The notes beneath the pieces are model-generated. The model saw nothing but the letters and a program-made list of their open reading frames with translations, made no database searches and had not been told where the DNA came from. Position numbers and translations under genes: made by a program. This document shows, piece by piece, positions 30,947-38,687 of a DNA stretch of 42,097 nt. Position 1 is the stretch's first letter. Every line of letters starts with the position of its first letter. Source of the stretch: Microcaldota archaeon (GTDB lineage: Archaea; Micrarchaeota; Micrarchaeia; Micrarchaeales; Micrarchaeaceae); assembly GCA_021790455.1 (NCBI GenBank), contig JAJYDY010000003.1, positions 1-42,097 on the forward strand, given 5' to 3'.

Positions 30947-32377
30947 TCATTCCCAGATCGTGTGCTCGTGCGGCTGCAGCTCCTCTATCGTGATCTCCCT
31001 CGCCATCATCTTCTTATCCTGCCTCGTCCTCCTTCCCGTTTCCTCATAATCTCTTTTCGGAGGGAGCTTTATGTTGTAATTTTCCACTAACCTGCTATAC
31101 AGCCTGGTGTTGGTAGGGTCTATCTTCCTATAGCAGAGGGTGCCGACTATCGTGTTCGTAACGATAAAAGTCTTCAGCTTTATCCCGCTCTTCTTCTCAT
31201 CAGCGGCCTTGTGCATCTCGTCTAGGTCGCCATCCTTGAACACGGGCTGGAAATATACCATCCCGCTTGGGCTCTCTATTCCGCCGACAAGGGTGTACCT
31301 GTCGAGCACCGTCCCGCTGTCACGCAGTGTCTTGGTCAGCGCACGAGCCCTCATCCTCCTGTACTTCTTGTAATTTATGATGTAGTGCAGGTGCAGGCCA
31401 ATATATTTGACAGGCGCCTTCTGCATAGTTGTTGTTATGCGCACCAGCGTTCCGTTCTCCCTTAGCTTGTGGTAGGTATAAAGCGCCCTCCCTTCGTCGA
31501 ATCCGTACTTCTTGTCGATTTCGGTCAGCACCATCGTGCCCCTGCTGTTGAGCTCCCTGAGCACTGCATATTCCCTCTCAAGGATCCTCCCATGCAGGCT
31601 CTCTATGAACTCATCCCGCAACGGTATGAAGTTGAAGTGGAATATACCCGGCGTGGTGGACCATTTGGAGTTGTACTTTCCCAGAGCCATCCTGACCCTG
31701 CCTCTTATTTCTGTGATCTCTGCGTTGTCCCTAGCAAGGACGTATATCAGTATCCCGTATCCGGAAAGTGTCTGGACCAGCTGGATCTGCGGTTCCTTTG
31801 ATGTTGCCTTGAATATCTCCTCCGCTGTGGGCGCCTTGCCGAAGAAGTGCGCCCTGATGAAGAAACTGAGGTAGCCGAGCTTTCGCGTGTCTATCTCCGC
31901 TATGTACTTGAGCCCGTACTTCATCTCAAGCTGCTTGACCCTCCTGTACATCTCGGATGGCTTGACCCCCATCCTCCTGCCGAAATAAGCAAGATCGGCC
32001 CTGGCGTTTGTGCTAAGTATCGTGAGGAGCTCTTTGTCTACCTCATCATCCACCCTGAACTGCGGTGGATCTGCTGTGATTATCGGCTGCCGGGCTGCCG
32101 GGGAGGTTTTCTGCTTCAGTTTCGACTTCCAGACAGTATTTTTCCCTGCAGGCGGTTTCTTCTTCCTCTCTATGAAAACGCCTTCATCGTTTATCCTGCC
32201 CATGTACTCTGTCAGCGTTTTCGCCTTCTTCTTTTCACTGTCCCAGAGGGTTGTTGCCTTGTAGAGGTAGTAGCGGCTGTCTATCCTCTTTAGCGTTATG
32301 CAGAAATCGTACTTGTCCTTTAGCTCGACGTAACACTCTCGGACCATTGGCGGGACGTCGCCAACATTGGTTATCAT
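30947..32377 (-). CDS. Two-module Lrp/AsnC-like regulator with transposase-like N-terminal domain
   Basis: This 476-residue protein has three parts. Residues 1-75 (DSRYYLYKATTLWDSEKKKAKTLTEYMGRI) look like the small beta-domain at the N-terminus of IS4/IS1634-type transposases. Next comes an HTH (DDEVDKELLTILSTNARADLAYFGRRMGVKPSEMYRRVKQLE) with an AsnC-like sensory half (YIAEIDTRKLGYLSFFIRAHF). A second HTH-like module follows (EREYAVLRELNSRGTMVLTEIDKKYGFDEGRALYTYHKL) with its own beta half, and then a basic tail. Repeated TTGGTTAT/AACCAT sites and a palindrome lie across its start and promoter, suggesting autoregulation. The target pathway is unknown. The ATG at 32377 sits about 26 nt from a TATA box (leaderless). 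Confidence 0.75.
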   Translation of the reverse strand: MITNVGDVPPMVRECYVELKDKYDFCITLKRIDSRYYLYKATTLWDSEKKKAKTLTEYMGRINDEGVFIERKKKPPAGKNTVWKSKLKQKTSPAARQPIITADPPQFRVDDEVDKELLTILSTNARADLAYFGRRMGVKPSEMYRRVKQLEMKYGLKYIAEIDTRKLGYLSFFIRAHFFGKAPTAEEIFKATSKEPQIQLVQTLSGYGILIYVLARDNAEITEIRGRVRMALGKYNSKWSTTPGIFHFNFIPLRDEFIESLHGRILEREYAVLRELNSRGTMVLTEIDKKYGFDEGRALYTYHKLRENGTLVRITTTMQKAPVKYIGLHLHYIINYKKYRRMRARALTKTLRDSGTVLDRYTLVGGIESPSGMVYFQPVFKDGDLDEMHKAADEKKSGIKLKTFIVTNTIVGTLCYRKIDPTNTRLYSRLVENYNIKLPPKRDYEETGRRTRQDKKMMAREITIEELQPHEHTIWE

Positions 32378-32445
32378 ATTGGTTATTTATAAGCGCGCAT
32401 ATTTAAAACCATACTATGGTTATGTATTCCCTAGTGAATAACCAT
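32366..32445. promoter_or_regulatory. Cluster of repeated ATTGGTTAT/ATAACCAT boxes at the Lrp-like gene
   Basis: Two direct ATTGGTTAT copies (32366-32374 and 32378-32386, 12 nt apart) flank the start codon. Upstream lie the palindrome AACCATA-C-TATGGTT (32407-32421) and the inverted pair ATGGTTAT (32416-32423)/ATAACCAT (32438-32445). The minus-strand TATA box (TTTAAATAT, about 32399-32407) is within the cluster. This looks like a multi-site operator for the Lrp-like product. Confidence 0.5.
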
Positions 32446-32565
32446 TGTAAAAAGCACAAAATTACAAGAAATAGGCAAAAAGTATTGTTTTTAGAGCATT
32501 TTGGGCGCCATGTTCCTTAATCAGCAATTTATACTTGCAAAAAGAAGCTTTGTTAAGGCAGGAAT
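32446..32565. other. AT-rich intergenic stretch
   Basis: Together with the operator cluster and the doubtful ORF that follows, this makes up the nearly 390-nt gap before 32765. I see only AT-rich sequence and a TATA-like CAATTTATAC near 32526-32535, about 35 nt before the ATG at 32566. No RNA gene is recognised. Confidence 0.4.
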
Positions 32566-32760
32566 ATGAAAGGAGATATCTATACCGATATACGCGATTT
32601 CTACAAGTTGATTCTACGGTATGGAAACGTAACGTCATCCTCTACAACCCACCCTAAATGGCTTACGTACTACTTAACTTCTCCTTTTATTCTTGCCTTA
32701 CACGACCTCCTTTTCCTTTTGACCCGCGTCATGCCGGCAAGCACTCGTGCTTTTGGTTGA
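32566..32760 (+). CDS. Doubtful small ORF (64 aa)
   Basis: MKGDIYTDIRDFYKLILRYGN... follows a TATA-like box and GGCAGGAAT, and includes one hydrophobic stretch (YYLTSPFILALHDLLFLL). The composition is T-rich with no family resemblance, so it may be non-coding. It is listed because it fills a gap and has plausible start signals. Confidence 0.22.
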   Translation: MKGDIYTDIRDFYKLILRYGNVTSSSTTHPKWLTYYLTSPFILALHDLLFLLTRVMPASTRAFG

Positions 32761-32785
32761 TTAAATGAAAAATAGGGGAATTGAG

Positions 32786-33010
32786 ATGAAAAGATTGGGT
32801 AACGGCCTTTACAAGTTCTACCTTCCTGATGCAGATTCGGGCTCGAGCATGGACAAGCTCGCCGATGCGCTGATAGGATTCAGCGAGGTGAGAGAGGTCA
32901 TAATATCGGATGCGAGCAGCGGCTACCTCGTCAAGGCCAGGTTCTTCACCGGAAGGGAGCCGAAGGGAAGGGAGATGGAAAGGTTCGTGAAAAGAGCGAA
33001 CAGGCTTTGA
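32786..33010 (+). CDS. Small hypothetical protein
   Basis: The track begins at 32765 (MKNRGIE...); a second ATG at 32786 (MKRLGNGLYKFYLPD) has AGGGGAATTGAG just before it and I prefer it (74 aa). The protein is compact, with alternating strands and helices: LGNGLYKFYLP, SMDKLADALIGFSEVREVIISD, GYLVKARFFTG, REMERFVKRAN. This pattern resembles small ferredoxin-like alpha/beta folds (Lrp-type or regulatory ACT-like), but there is no clear family. It precedes the lipoate-ligase-like gene by 50 nt with a separate promoter between. Confidence 0.6.
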   Translation: MKRLGNGLYKFYLPDADSGSSMDKLADALIGFSEVREVIISDASSGYLVKARFFTGREPKGREMERFVKRANRL

Positions 33011-33030
33011 AAGCAAAAATCCACGCCAAG

Positions 33031-33040
33031 GCTTAAAGCC
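33031..33040 (+). promoter_or_regulatory. TATA-like box of the LplA-like gene
   Basis: GCTTAAAGCC is centred about 26 nt before the ATG at 33061. It also sits within the short palindrome AAGGCTTAAAGCCTT. Confidence 0.35.
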
Positions 33041-33060
33041 TTTTACGCTAATTTATTACC

Positions 33061-34008
33061 ATGTTCAACTACGAGTACTGGGGGGCAACGACTCTCCCCA
33101 TAAGCTCGCAGATGGCGCTTGAGGAATACCTTCTAGAGCGGTCGGAGAAGCAAAAGGTTGCTACTGTAAGGTTTTGGGACGTCACGAAGGATGCGGTTGT
33201 CATAGGGTACGGCGAATCCGATTCCGTGCTCAAGAGGAGGGATGGAACATTTGACCTCGCAAGGAGGATAACCGGCGGCTCACACGTTCAGTTCGACCAG
33301 AACTGCTTCGCATACTCGTTCACGGTGCCAAGGGACGGCAGCTTCAGGCACTATGAGGATATGAGGAAGTACTACGCTGAAAAGGTCGCAGAGGCGCTGC
33401 GAGAACTTGGCATAGAGATCAGCAGCGTCGACAACAGGGCATCGACGATAAACGTGGACGGCAAGGTGGTGGCGAGCCACGCTGTGTTCTGGGGCGTGAA
33501 GAGCGGGCTGCTGCACGGGCTGATGTCGATAACTAATTATGACGTCGACAGGATTTTCGAGAGGATGCTGCTCAAGGAAAGGCGCATAGGGAGCCATGTC
33601 TACAGCGAATATTCTGCTCTGAGGAACATGCCGGCACTGGCCGGGCTGCTCGAAGACAGCATGCATGGCATAGATCCGCAGCGCAGGCGAGACTACGCGA
33701 AGAGGATGATAGCGGAAGGAGTCCTAAAGCAGGTTACGAGGGGCAGGCACACGGAGATGCATCCGACGCAAAATACTCTTGATGCTGCCGCTGCGCTTGT
33801 TGCTGTGTCCCACGTCGGAGGGCCGTGGTTCAGGGAGAGGACTCCCCCGTACAGTGAAGAGGAGGTGGAGGCGATTCCTGGAGAGGAGCTCAACGGCGCG
33901 CTCAAGGGAAACCTCGGCTATTGCATGTACATCCAGGTGCCTGACAGCGATTTCGCGAAGATGGCAGAGCCTGGTGAAAATGCAAGTAGGGAGAAACTAA
34001 AGCATTGA
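33061..34008 (+). CDS. LplA/BPL-family protein (lipoate or octanoate ligase/transferase-like)
   Basis: This family attaches lipoate, octanoate or biotin to a lysine of carrier proteins. Visible: SSQMALEEYLLERSE (N-terminal helix), VRFWDVTKDAVVIGYGESDSV, the RR-x-x-GG loop as RRITGGSHVQFDQNCFAYSF, and the lysine loop VDGKVVASHAVFWGVKSGLLHGLMSI, which carries the conserved adenylate-binding Lys. The usual third Gly of RRxSGGG is Ser here. It is 315 aa, long enough for the catalytic domain plus a helical extension of unclear role. No lipoyl carrier (GcvH, E2) lies in the window, so the substrate is unknown. Confidence 0.82.
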   Translation: MFNYEYWGATTLPISSQMALEEYLLERSEKQKVATVRFWDVTKDAVVIGYGESDSVLKRRDGTFDLARRITGGSHVQFDQNCFAYSFTVPRDGSFRHYEDMRKYYAEKVAEALRELGIEISSVDNRASTINVDGKVVASHAVFWGVKSGLLHGLMSITNYDVDRIFERMLLKERRIGSHVYSEYSALRNMPALAGLLEDSMHGIDPQRRRDYAKRMIAEGVLKQVTRGRHTEMHPTQNTLDAAAALVAVSHVGGPWFRERTPPYSEEEVEAIPGEELNGALKGNLGYCMYIQVPDSDFAKMAEPGENASREKLKH

Positions 34009-34247
34009 CTAGTTAGTGGATGCGCTGCGCTACCGCAGCAATTGAACGCCGAAAAGTGCACTTCTGCTCACTTGCAGGTGCAAGCTTTCGATGGCTTGCC
34101 TCAATCGGAGCAAACCCTGTTCTTTATCCCAGCTCCGCGCTTGTTGCATGGAGCGCGGCAACAGGTCTGGCACATGATAGAATATCTGAAAATGGACTTT
34201 TGCAATGCTGCCACTATAATTATCATTTGGATTTGTGATTTATTGCA

Positions 34248-34775
34248 TCAACCCTGCGCAACGGTGAGGGAGGCGAAAGTACCGCCATTTCCCGGAGACG
34301 TCGCATTGTTCCAATTCCAGCCGAGTATCGCGCTTGCGCCAGACTGGCTGGCTGTAACGAGGTCTGAAACCTGCTGTGGTGTAAGGTCGAATGTCACAGT
34401 AAGGGTCTGCCCGGAACTCCATGTTGCATTGGTCGGGCTTGTGGAATTTATGTAGAATCCCTGTATCTGCCTGCCCAAGAAGGTGCCGCTCGCCGAACTC
34501 AGGTAGAAGCTTACGTCCGTGTCCGTGCCTGTGCTTTGCGTTGTCTCGAAGGACAGCACACCGCCGCTCAGGGTGGCGCCGGTGCAGGTGAGATTGTCTG
34601 GTGCTGGTCCCAGCCCTTGCTGGTATTGTGTAGTGCAGGTTACCGTATAGCCGCTGCTGACGCCAGCAGTGGTCGTTGATCCGTTCGGTTTACTGCCGCC
34701 CGAAAGCACGACAGCTGCACCGACAACTGCCACTATCACTACTATTATTCCTATTATGAGCACTGGAGCTGCCAT
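34248..34775 (-). CDS. N-terminally anchored secreted protein, pilin/archaellin-like N-terminus
   Basis: The protein (175 aa) starts MAAPVLIIGIIVVIVAVVGA, a hydrophobic helix of archaeal secreted-protein type, then a Ser/Thr-rich linker and a beta-rich ectodomain (VTCTTQYQQGLGPAPDNLTC with two Cys likely bonded; FETTQSTGTDTDVSFYLSS; GQTLTVTFDLTPQQVSDLV). No QxSxE class III signal is present, so it is not a clear pilin. It resembles the small anchored surface proteins common in acidophilic archaea. A minus-strand TATA (TTAAAAATAT, near 34815) precedes it. Confidence 0.65.
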   Translation of the reverse strand: MAAPVLIIGIIVVIVAVVGAAVVLSGGSKPNGSTTTAGVSSGYTVTCTTQYQQGLGPAPDNLTCTGATLSGGVLSFETTQSTGTDTDVSFYLSSASGTFLGRQIQGFYINSTSPTNATWSSGQTLTVTFDLTPQQVSDLVTASQSGASAILGWNWNNATSPGNGGTFASLTVAQG

Positions 34776-35086
34776 GTAAAATCCCTCTGTCTCTCATTTA
34801 TTGGATATCCATATTTTTAACTTTATCTTTTTATCTCTTTTACCGAAAAGGCAACAGCAGGCCAGAAGCTATTGGTGAACCTGCTATCCTGTCGGTAAAC
34901 GTATATGCTTGCAGCTGTTTATATTATCCGCCTCCCTATTTTCATATGCTGTTGGTGTGGATAGCAGGCGCGCGGCACTTTGTTTACGCTGGAGATATTT
35001 AATCTGCCGAAGCCTCTTTCCATGCGGATTGGGAGAACAGCCAGCGGTTTTAAAGCCTTCCACATCAAATCTATTCTGGTGATTTC
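34776..35086. other. 311-nt divergent intergenic region with an inverted repeat
   Basis: It holds the minus-strand promoter of the anchored protein, the plus-strand TATA (GTTTTAAAGC, 35047-35056) with a GGTGA ribosome site (35078-35082) for the membrane gene, and a perfect 10-bp inverted repeat CCTGCTATCC (34880-34889)/GGATAGCAGG (34959-34968). No ORF or recognised RNA is seen. Confidence 0.4.
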
Positions 35087-35734
35087 ATGGATACGCAGAG
35101 TGTGGTCCTTGCATCTACAATAATAGTGTTCGCGCTCACTCTTGTCCTGGCTGTATGCATCAGTGTATACTATATGAGAAGAAGGACCATGAACTATCTT
35201 TTCTGGGGGCTTGGAATGTGGCTCTTCGCTGCCGGCGCGCTGCTCCAGATCCTCTTTGCAGATGGCGTCTATAGTGAACCATTGATGAAGATCTATCTCC
35301 TGGTGGTGGCACTCCTTGTTGAGGCGCTGGCCACCGGCTCTATGCAGCTGATAAAGTCGAAACGGGCGAAAAACTCCTTCTATGCCTACACAATAGCGGT
35401 CACTGCACTGCTCATTTACTACCTATTCACATCACAAGTAGGCAACCTGCTGCAGAACTATGTCGTGGTCGGCAATCCCCCGATGGATGTCATAATAGGC
35501 TCGTCGCTGGCTGCCTTCCCCGCTGCCATTATAATAATCGTAATCGCGGCGCTGGGCTACAAACGAACAAAGGACCTGCGCCTTCTCAGCATAATCCTTG
35601 GCGTAATAATCGTGAGCGCCGCCGGGACGCTTTATATAGCCTCGTTCCCCGCATTCCTCTACTATGCCGAGTTTATAGGCATACTGCTTCTTTGGATAGG
35701 CTTTCTGGACTTCAGGTCGCTAACAAAAAGATGA
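35087..35734 (+). CDS. Polytopic membrane protein of unknown function (about 7 TM)
   Basis: The 215-residue protein has about seven membrane helices: SVVLASTIIVFALTLVLAVC, YLFWGLGMWLFAAGALLQIL, IYLLVVALLVEALATGSM, FYAYTIAVTALLIYYLF, SLAAFPAAIIIIVIAALG, LLSIILGVIIVSAAGTLYIA and FIGILLLWIGFL. There are few charged residues in the helices and no heme-ligand His pairs. It begins MDTQSVVLAST after a GGTGA site. It stands tail to tail with cytochrome b (14 nt apart). The topology resembles a 7TM sensor without an attached kinase; no function is claimed. Confidence 0.7.
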   Translation: MDTQSVVLASTIIVFALTLVLAVCISVYYMRRRTMNYLFWGLGMWLFAAGALLQILFADGVYSEPLMKIYLLVVALLVEALATGSMQLIKSKRAKNSFYAYTIAVTALLIYYLFTSQVGNLLQNYVVVGNPPMDVIIGSSLAAFPAAIIIIVIAALGYKRTKDLRLLSIILGVIIVSAAGTLYIASFPAFLYYAEFIGILLLWIGFLDFRSLTKR

Positions 35735-35748
35735 AGACCTGGAAGGGA

Positions 35749-37245
35749 TCAGCGCCTCTTCCTATTCCTATTTTTAGCCCTGCTCCTCATCTCAGGTATG
35801 GTGAACCTGTTCCAGAAGAGCTTGTAGAGCTTGAGCCTGTCCGGTATTGCCCTCAATCCCGGTATGTAGGGAAGGGCGAAGAGCAGGAAGAACGCAAGGA
35901 GCGCCACGCTGCCGCTCCCAAGGTCGCCCCACCACGGCATAGCGCTTGTCTCTATCTGAAGGAAATTGTAGGGTAAAAGCCAGTACTGGAGATACCAGGG
36001 AGGTGGCCCCACCTCAAGCATGCCCCATTGCGAGACGTTGAGCCCGTATTTCTCAGCTGTGCCCCAGAGCGCGCCGGTGTCAAATAAGAAGCGTATCACG
36101 TATGTTGTATCCATGCCGCTGGCAACCTCACTCTGGAGCATGGGCTGGTAGACTCCGGTCTGCGCCATGTATGTAAGGCTTGATGCGAGCTTTATCATTG
36201 GGTTGCTGGAGTTCATGCCGTTCGATATGGTGCCATTGCCTGAAAAATACGAGGCAGCCTGGGCCATTGTCCTGTTCTGCTGTGGCAGGGTTTCCGAGAG
36301 GAAAGCCTGCTCTGCATCGCTTGAATGCGACAGGTCCAGATATGCATCGTATGGAATTGAGATATAAACCGTCCTTGTGCTGAAGTTGTACGGGTTGATG
36401 GTATCGAGGTACGTAGCCGTAGGTGAGGAGCGGTTGAACTCGCTCAGGAATGTCAGCGCGGTCGCGTCAGGATGTGCCTGTGCCACCTGGCCTATGGTCA
36501 ACGGAGGCACGAAGGGCGCCCTGAAGACTATCGCAAAGAGCAGCACCACCGCAAGCACGTATGCCATGCGCTTGTACATCATCGTGTGGTTTATGGGGAT
36601 TGTGCGGGAGGGCACATCACTTCTGTATGGCGCGTTCAGCCCCTGCTTCCTGACTATACTGTAATGCAGGAACATCAGCGCAGCCAGCAGCATCGGGAGT
36701 ATCGCAACATGCCAGCCGAAGACTGCACCTTCGTTCATCGGGTTTATCCAGTAGCCTAGGCCCATGCCGTTCCATAGGTCTGCGCCTGCCTGCTCGTTCA
36801 CCTGTCCGTAGAGGCTGCCACCAAATCCGACACCGAAGGCAAACTCAAGCAGCACAAGCATCAGCATTACGCTGCCTATCATCCACATCAATCTTTTCTT
36901 TCTAAATGCAGACGTACAGAAGTTAACGAAGAGGTGCAGGAACATCAGGGTCACAAAGGCCTCTGCAGCCCAGAGATGGACGCTGCGAAAGAAGGTTCCC
37001 GTTGAAGTGAGGTCCCACCAATATGGACCGAAGATAAGCATTATTATGCCGGTCACGACCAGAACAGCGAAGAGCAGGAGCAGATAGACGCCTATTGTGA
37101 AGAAGAAGTTGTTAGCATAAGGGGGGCCTTTCATTATCAGCTGCTCGCGGAACACCTTCTTGAGGATGGAGCGTGAACTCTCCTGGCTCTCCTCATGCTC
37201 TTTTTTGCCTCCGGTGCCATTACTATCCTGTCTAACGTCCTGCAC
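35749..37245 (-). CDS. Cytochrome b (b6/bc1-type) with a long extracytoplasmic insertion
   Basis: This quinol-binding diheme cytochrome b would carry electrons across the membrane. The heme ligand pairs are H90/H104 (SVHLWAAEAFVTLMFLHLF, 14 apart) and H179/H194 (FGWHVAILPMLLAALMFLHYS, 15 apart); the 15-residue second spacing is that of cytochrome b6. The C-terminal part has PPWY (residues 415-418), where bc complexes have PEWY at the quinol-oxidation site. Between TM helices 5 and 6 there is an insert of about 160 residues (245-410). No Rieske or c-type gene is adjacent. It starts at GTG 37245, exactly at TATA distance (leaderless). UbiE at 10 kb may make its quinone. Confidence 0.9.
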   Translation of the reverse strand: MQDVRQDSNGTGGKKEHEESQESSRSILKKVFREQLIMKGPPYANNFFFTIGVYLLLLFAVLVVTGIIMLIFGPYWWDLTSTGTFFRSVHLWAAEAFVTLMFLHLFVNFCTSAFRKKRLMWMIGSVMLMLVLLEFAFGVGFGGSLYGQVNEQAGADLWNGMGLGYWINPMNEGAVFGWHVAILPMLLAALMFLHYSIVRKQGLNAPYRSDVPSRTIPINHTMMYKRMAYVLAVVLLFAIVFRAPFVPPLTIGQVAQAHPDATALTFLSEFNRSSPTATYLDTINPYNFSTRTVYISIPYDAYLDLSHSSDAEQAFLSETLPQQNRTMAQAASYFSGNGTISNGMNSSNPMIKLASSLTYMAQTGVYQPMLQSEVASGMDTTYVIRFLFDTGALWGTAEKYGLNVSQWGMLEVGPPPWYLQYWLLPYNFLQIETSAMPWWGDLGSGSVALLAFFLLFALPYIPGLRAIPDRLKLYKLFWNRFTIPEMRSRAKNRNRKRR

Positions 37246-37265
37246 GAAAGATAATTTTTGGCAAA

Positions 37266-37275
37266 CTATTTAATG
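37266..37275 (-). promoter_or_regulatory. TATA box of the cytochrome b gene
   Basis: CATTAAATAG on the minus strand is centred 26 nt before the GTG start, predicting a leaderless mRNA and supporting that start. Confidence 0.5.
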
Positions 37276-37336
37276 TTTGCTGACTGGGAAGCGAAAGCGC
37301 CATTTTAAGAAGGAAGTTGATGCACAGATGAGATGG

Positions 37337-37409
37337 TGCGACCGCCGGGATTTGAACCCGGGCTACTGCCTTGGCAAGGCAATGTCCTACCAGGCTAGAC
37401 TACGATCGC
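37337..37409 (-). tRNA. tRNA-Gly (anticodon GCC)
   Basis: On the minus strand the acceptor GCGATCG/CGGTCGC has one T-G pair and discriminator A. The D arm GTCT-AGCCTGGTAG-GAC is regular. The anticodon arm TTGCC-TTGCCAA-GGCAG gives GCC and the T arm is CCGGG-TTCAAAT-CCCGG. No intron and no encoded CCA are seen. Confidence 0.95.
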
Positions 37410-37635
37410 ATATAAGACAGAATACTATTTGACAGAACTGTATTTAAAACTTGGTCACCGACCCTGCGCTCTTTGAAAATAGCCCTAGCTCCCTTCTGCG
37501 TTTGAATTCGTGGTGGGTGAGGCTCTCTATGATCACCCTATCTCTTTTTCGATAGCGTCCGTCCGATCACAGATTCAACTTTGAATAATGCACAAGCACT
37601 ATTTAAAAGTGAACAACTATTAAACACAGAGGAAT

Positions 37636-38475
37636 ATGAAACTGTTCGATAGCCTGGATAAAAGCCTGAAAGCGCTGAGGGAGAAAAATAGAGAAAAGAG
37701 TCTTCAGGAGCTGCTCAACGCAACAGGCCAGATAGAGGAGCACATGACCGCAGCGATGGGTAGCATGTTCAAGAAGGCTGGCGAAAAGGAGCTGCTTGAC
37801 CAGTACTACAAGACTCTTGAGATAAAGAGGACAAGCGATCAGAAGATAATCAGGAGCGCGTACGTAAGGCTGATAAAGCAGCACCATCCGGATGTCAGCA
37901 AGGAAGAGGAATCGGAGGAGATTGCCAAAAGGATAAACGAGGCTTATAGGGCGCTGAGCGAGAAGAGATTGAACAGAAACGTAGAGGAGATGCTCGTAGG
38001 AGGGGAGATAAGCAAGGAAGTCAGGCTAGAGATGGCGAACGGCCTGCTAGAGGCTTACACGAAGAAGAGGAATGAGGACTTCGAGGCGATGCAGGGGAAA
38101 ATCACCCACGAGACAGACATAAACATGGTGGCTGTATTCGTAGGAGAGTTCACTGACTGGAAAAGGAGGTACGATGATGTTGTGAGAGATTTCTTCAATG
38201 ACCTTTACAAGGTCAAGACCAAGCTAAAGCGCCTTGAGAAGAGGAACTCATCGCTATACAAAGGAGAGATGGACCAGGCGAAGAAAACACTCCTTGAGCG
38301 GAATGCTGCAAAACTGGAGAATGCGATAAGGCTGTTTGAGCAGTTCGAGTCAGGGACCGAGTCCGTAGTTGGTTGGGTGAAGGAAACGATCGAGATGGAG
38401 GAAAAGCAGGTAACGAAGGAGATGGAGGACTTTGTCGCTTATATCCGAGGCCTAGAAGCAGGCATGGTGGACTAA
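37636..38475 (+). CDS. J-domain protein with flanking coiled coils
   Basis: J domains stimulate Hsp70 ATPases. Here the domain is in the middle: DQYYKTLEIKRTSDQKIIRSAYVRLIKQHHPDVSKEEE, with the essential H84-P85-D86, then AKRINEAYRALSEKRL. A helical segment of about 50 residues precedes it and a long charged coiled-coil-like region (about 110-279; KTKLKRLEKRNSSLYKGEMDQAKKTLLE) follows. It lacks the Gly/Phe and zinc-finger parts of DnaJ, so it is not the housekeeping DnaJ. A TATA box (CTATTTAAAAG, 37599-37609) lies about 32 nt upstream. The partner Hsp70 is not in the window. Confidence 0.8.
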   Translation: MKLFDSLDKSLKALREKNREKSLQELLNATGQIEEHMTAAMGSMFKKAGEKELLDQYYKTLEIKRTSDQKIIRSAYVRLIKQHHPDVSKEEESEEIAKRINEAYRALSEKRLNRNVEEMLVGGEISKEVRLEMANGLLEAYTKKRNEDFEAMQGKITHETDINMVAVFVGEFTDWKRRYDDVVRDFFNDLYKVKTKLKRLEKRNSSLYKGEMDQAKKTLLERNAAKLENAIRLFEQFESGTESVVGWVKETIEMEEKQVTKEMEDFVAYIRGLEAGMVD

Positions 38476-38524
38476 AAGAGGAATAGACAGAAGGCCTGGC
38501 GGAAGAGCAATGATGATTTCAATT

Positions 38525-38620
38525 TCATCCGCAAATGCACTGCGGGTTGCATGAGCATTTTGTCTTGCCCCAAGTCTGCAGCGGCAACTTCGGGCGGCGG
38601 CATATGCAGTATTTTCCCAT
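38525..38620 (-). CDS. Tiny cysteine-rich ORF with three CxC pairs (31 aa)
   Basis: The minus-strand frame from the ATG at 38620 reads MGKYCICRRPK..., then KCSCNPQCICG and stop: six Cys in three CxC pairs within 31 residues. Such spacing is reminiscent of small metal-binding peptides. There is no clear ribosome site, and the frame overlaps a basic-rich minus ORF (38452-38670) of another frame. It is offered as a candidate only; too short for the ORF track. Confidence 0.3.
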   Translation of the reverse strand: MGKYCICRRPKLPLQTWGKTKCSCNPQCICG

Positions 38621-38687
38621 TCTCTGTTCTTCGGTTTTTTCTTAAGCTTCCTCTTCCTGTCTGGCATCATGCGACAGTAAAGCGCAA

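Noticed and set aside
34020-34455. Plus-strand ORFs of 72 and 137 aa after the LplA-like gene
   Set aside because: Largely opposite the anchored surface protein; no ribosome site or family resemblance. The 34009-34247 gap shows nothing else.
38452-38670. 72-aa basic minus-strand ORF (MMPDRKRKLKKKPKNRE...)
   Set aside because: It runs into the opposite strand of the J-domain gene end and lacks a ribosome site; kept only as context for the tiny Cys-rich ORF.
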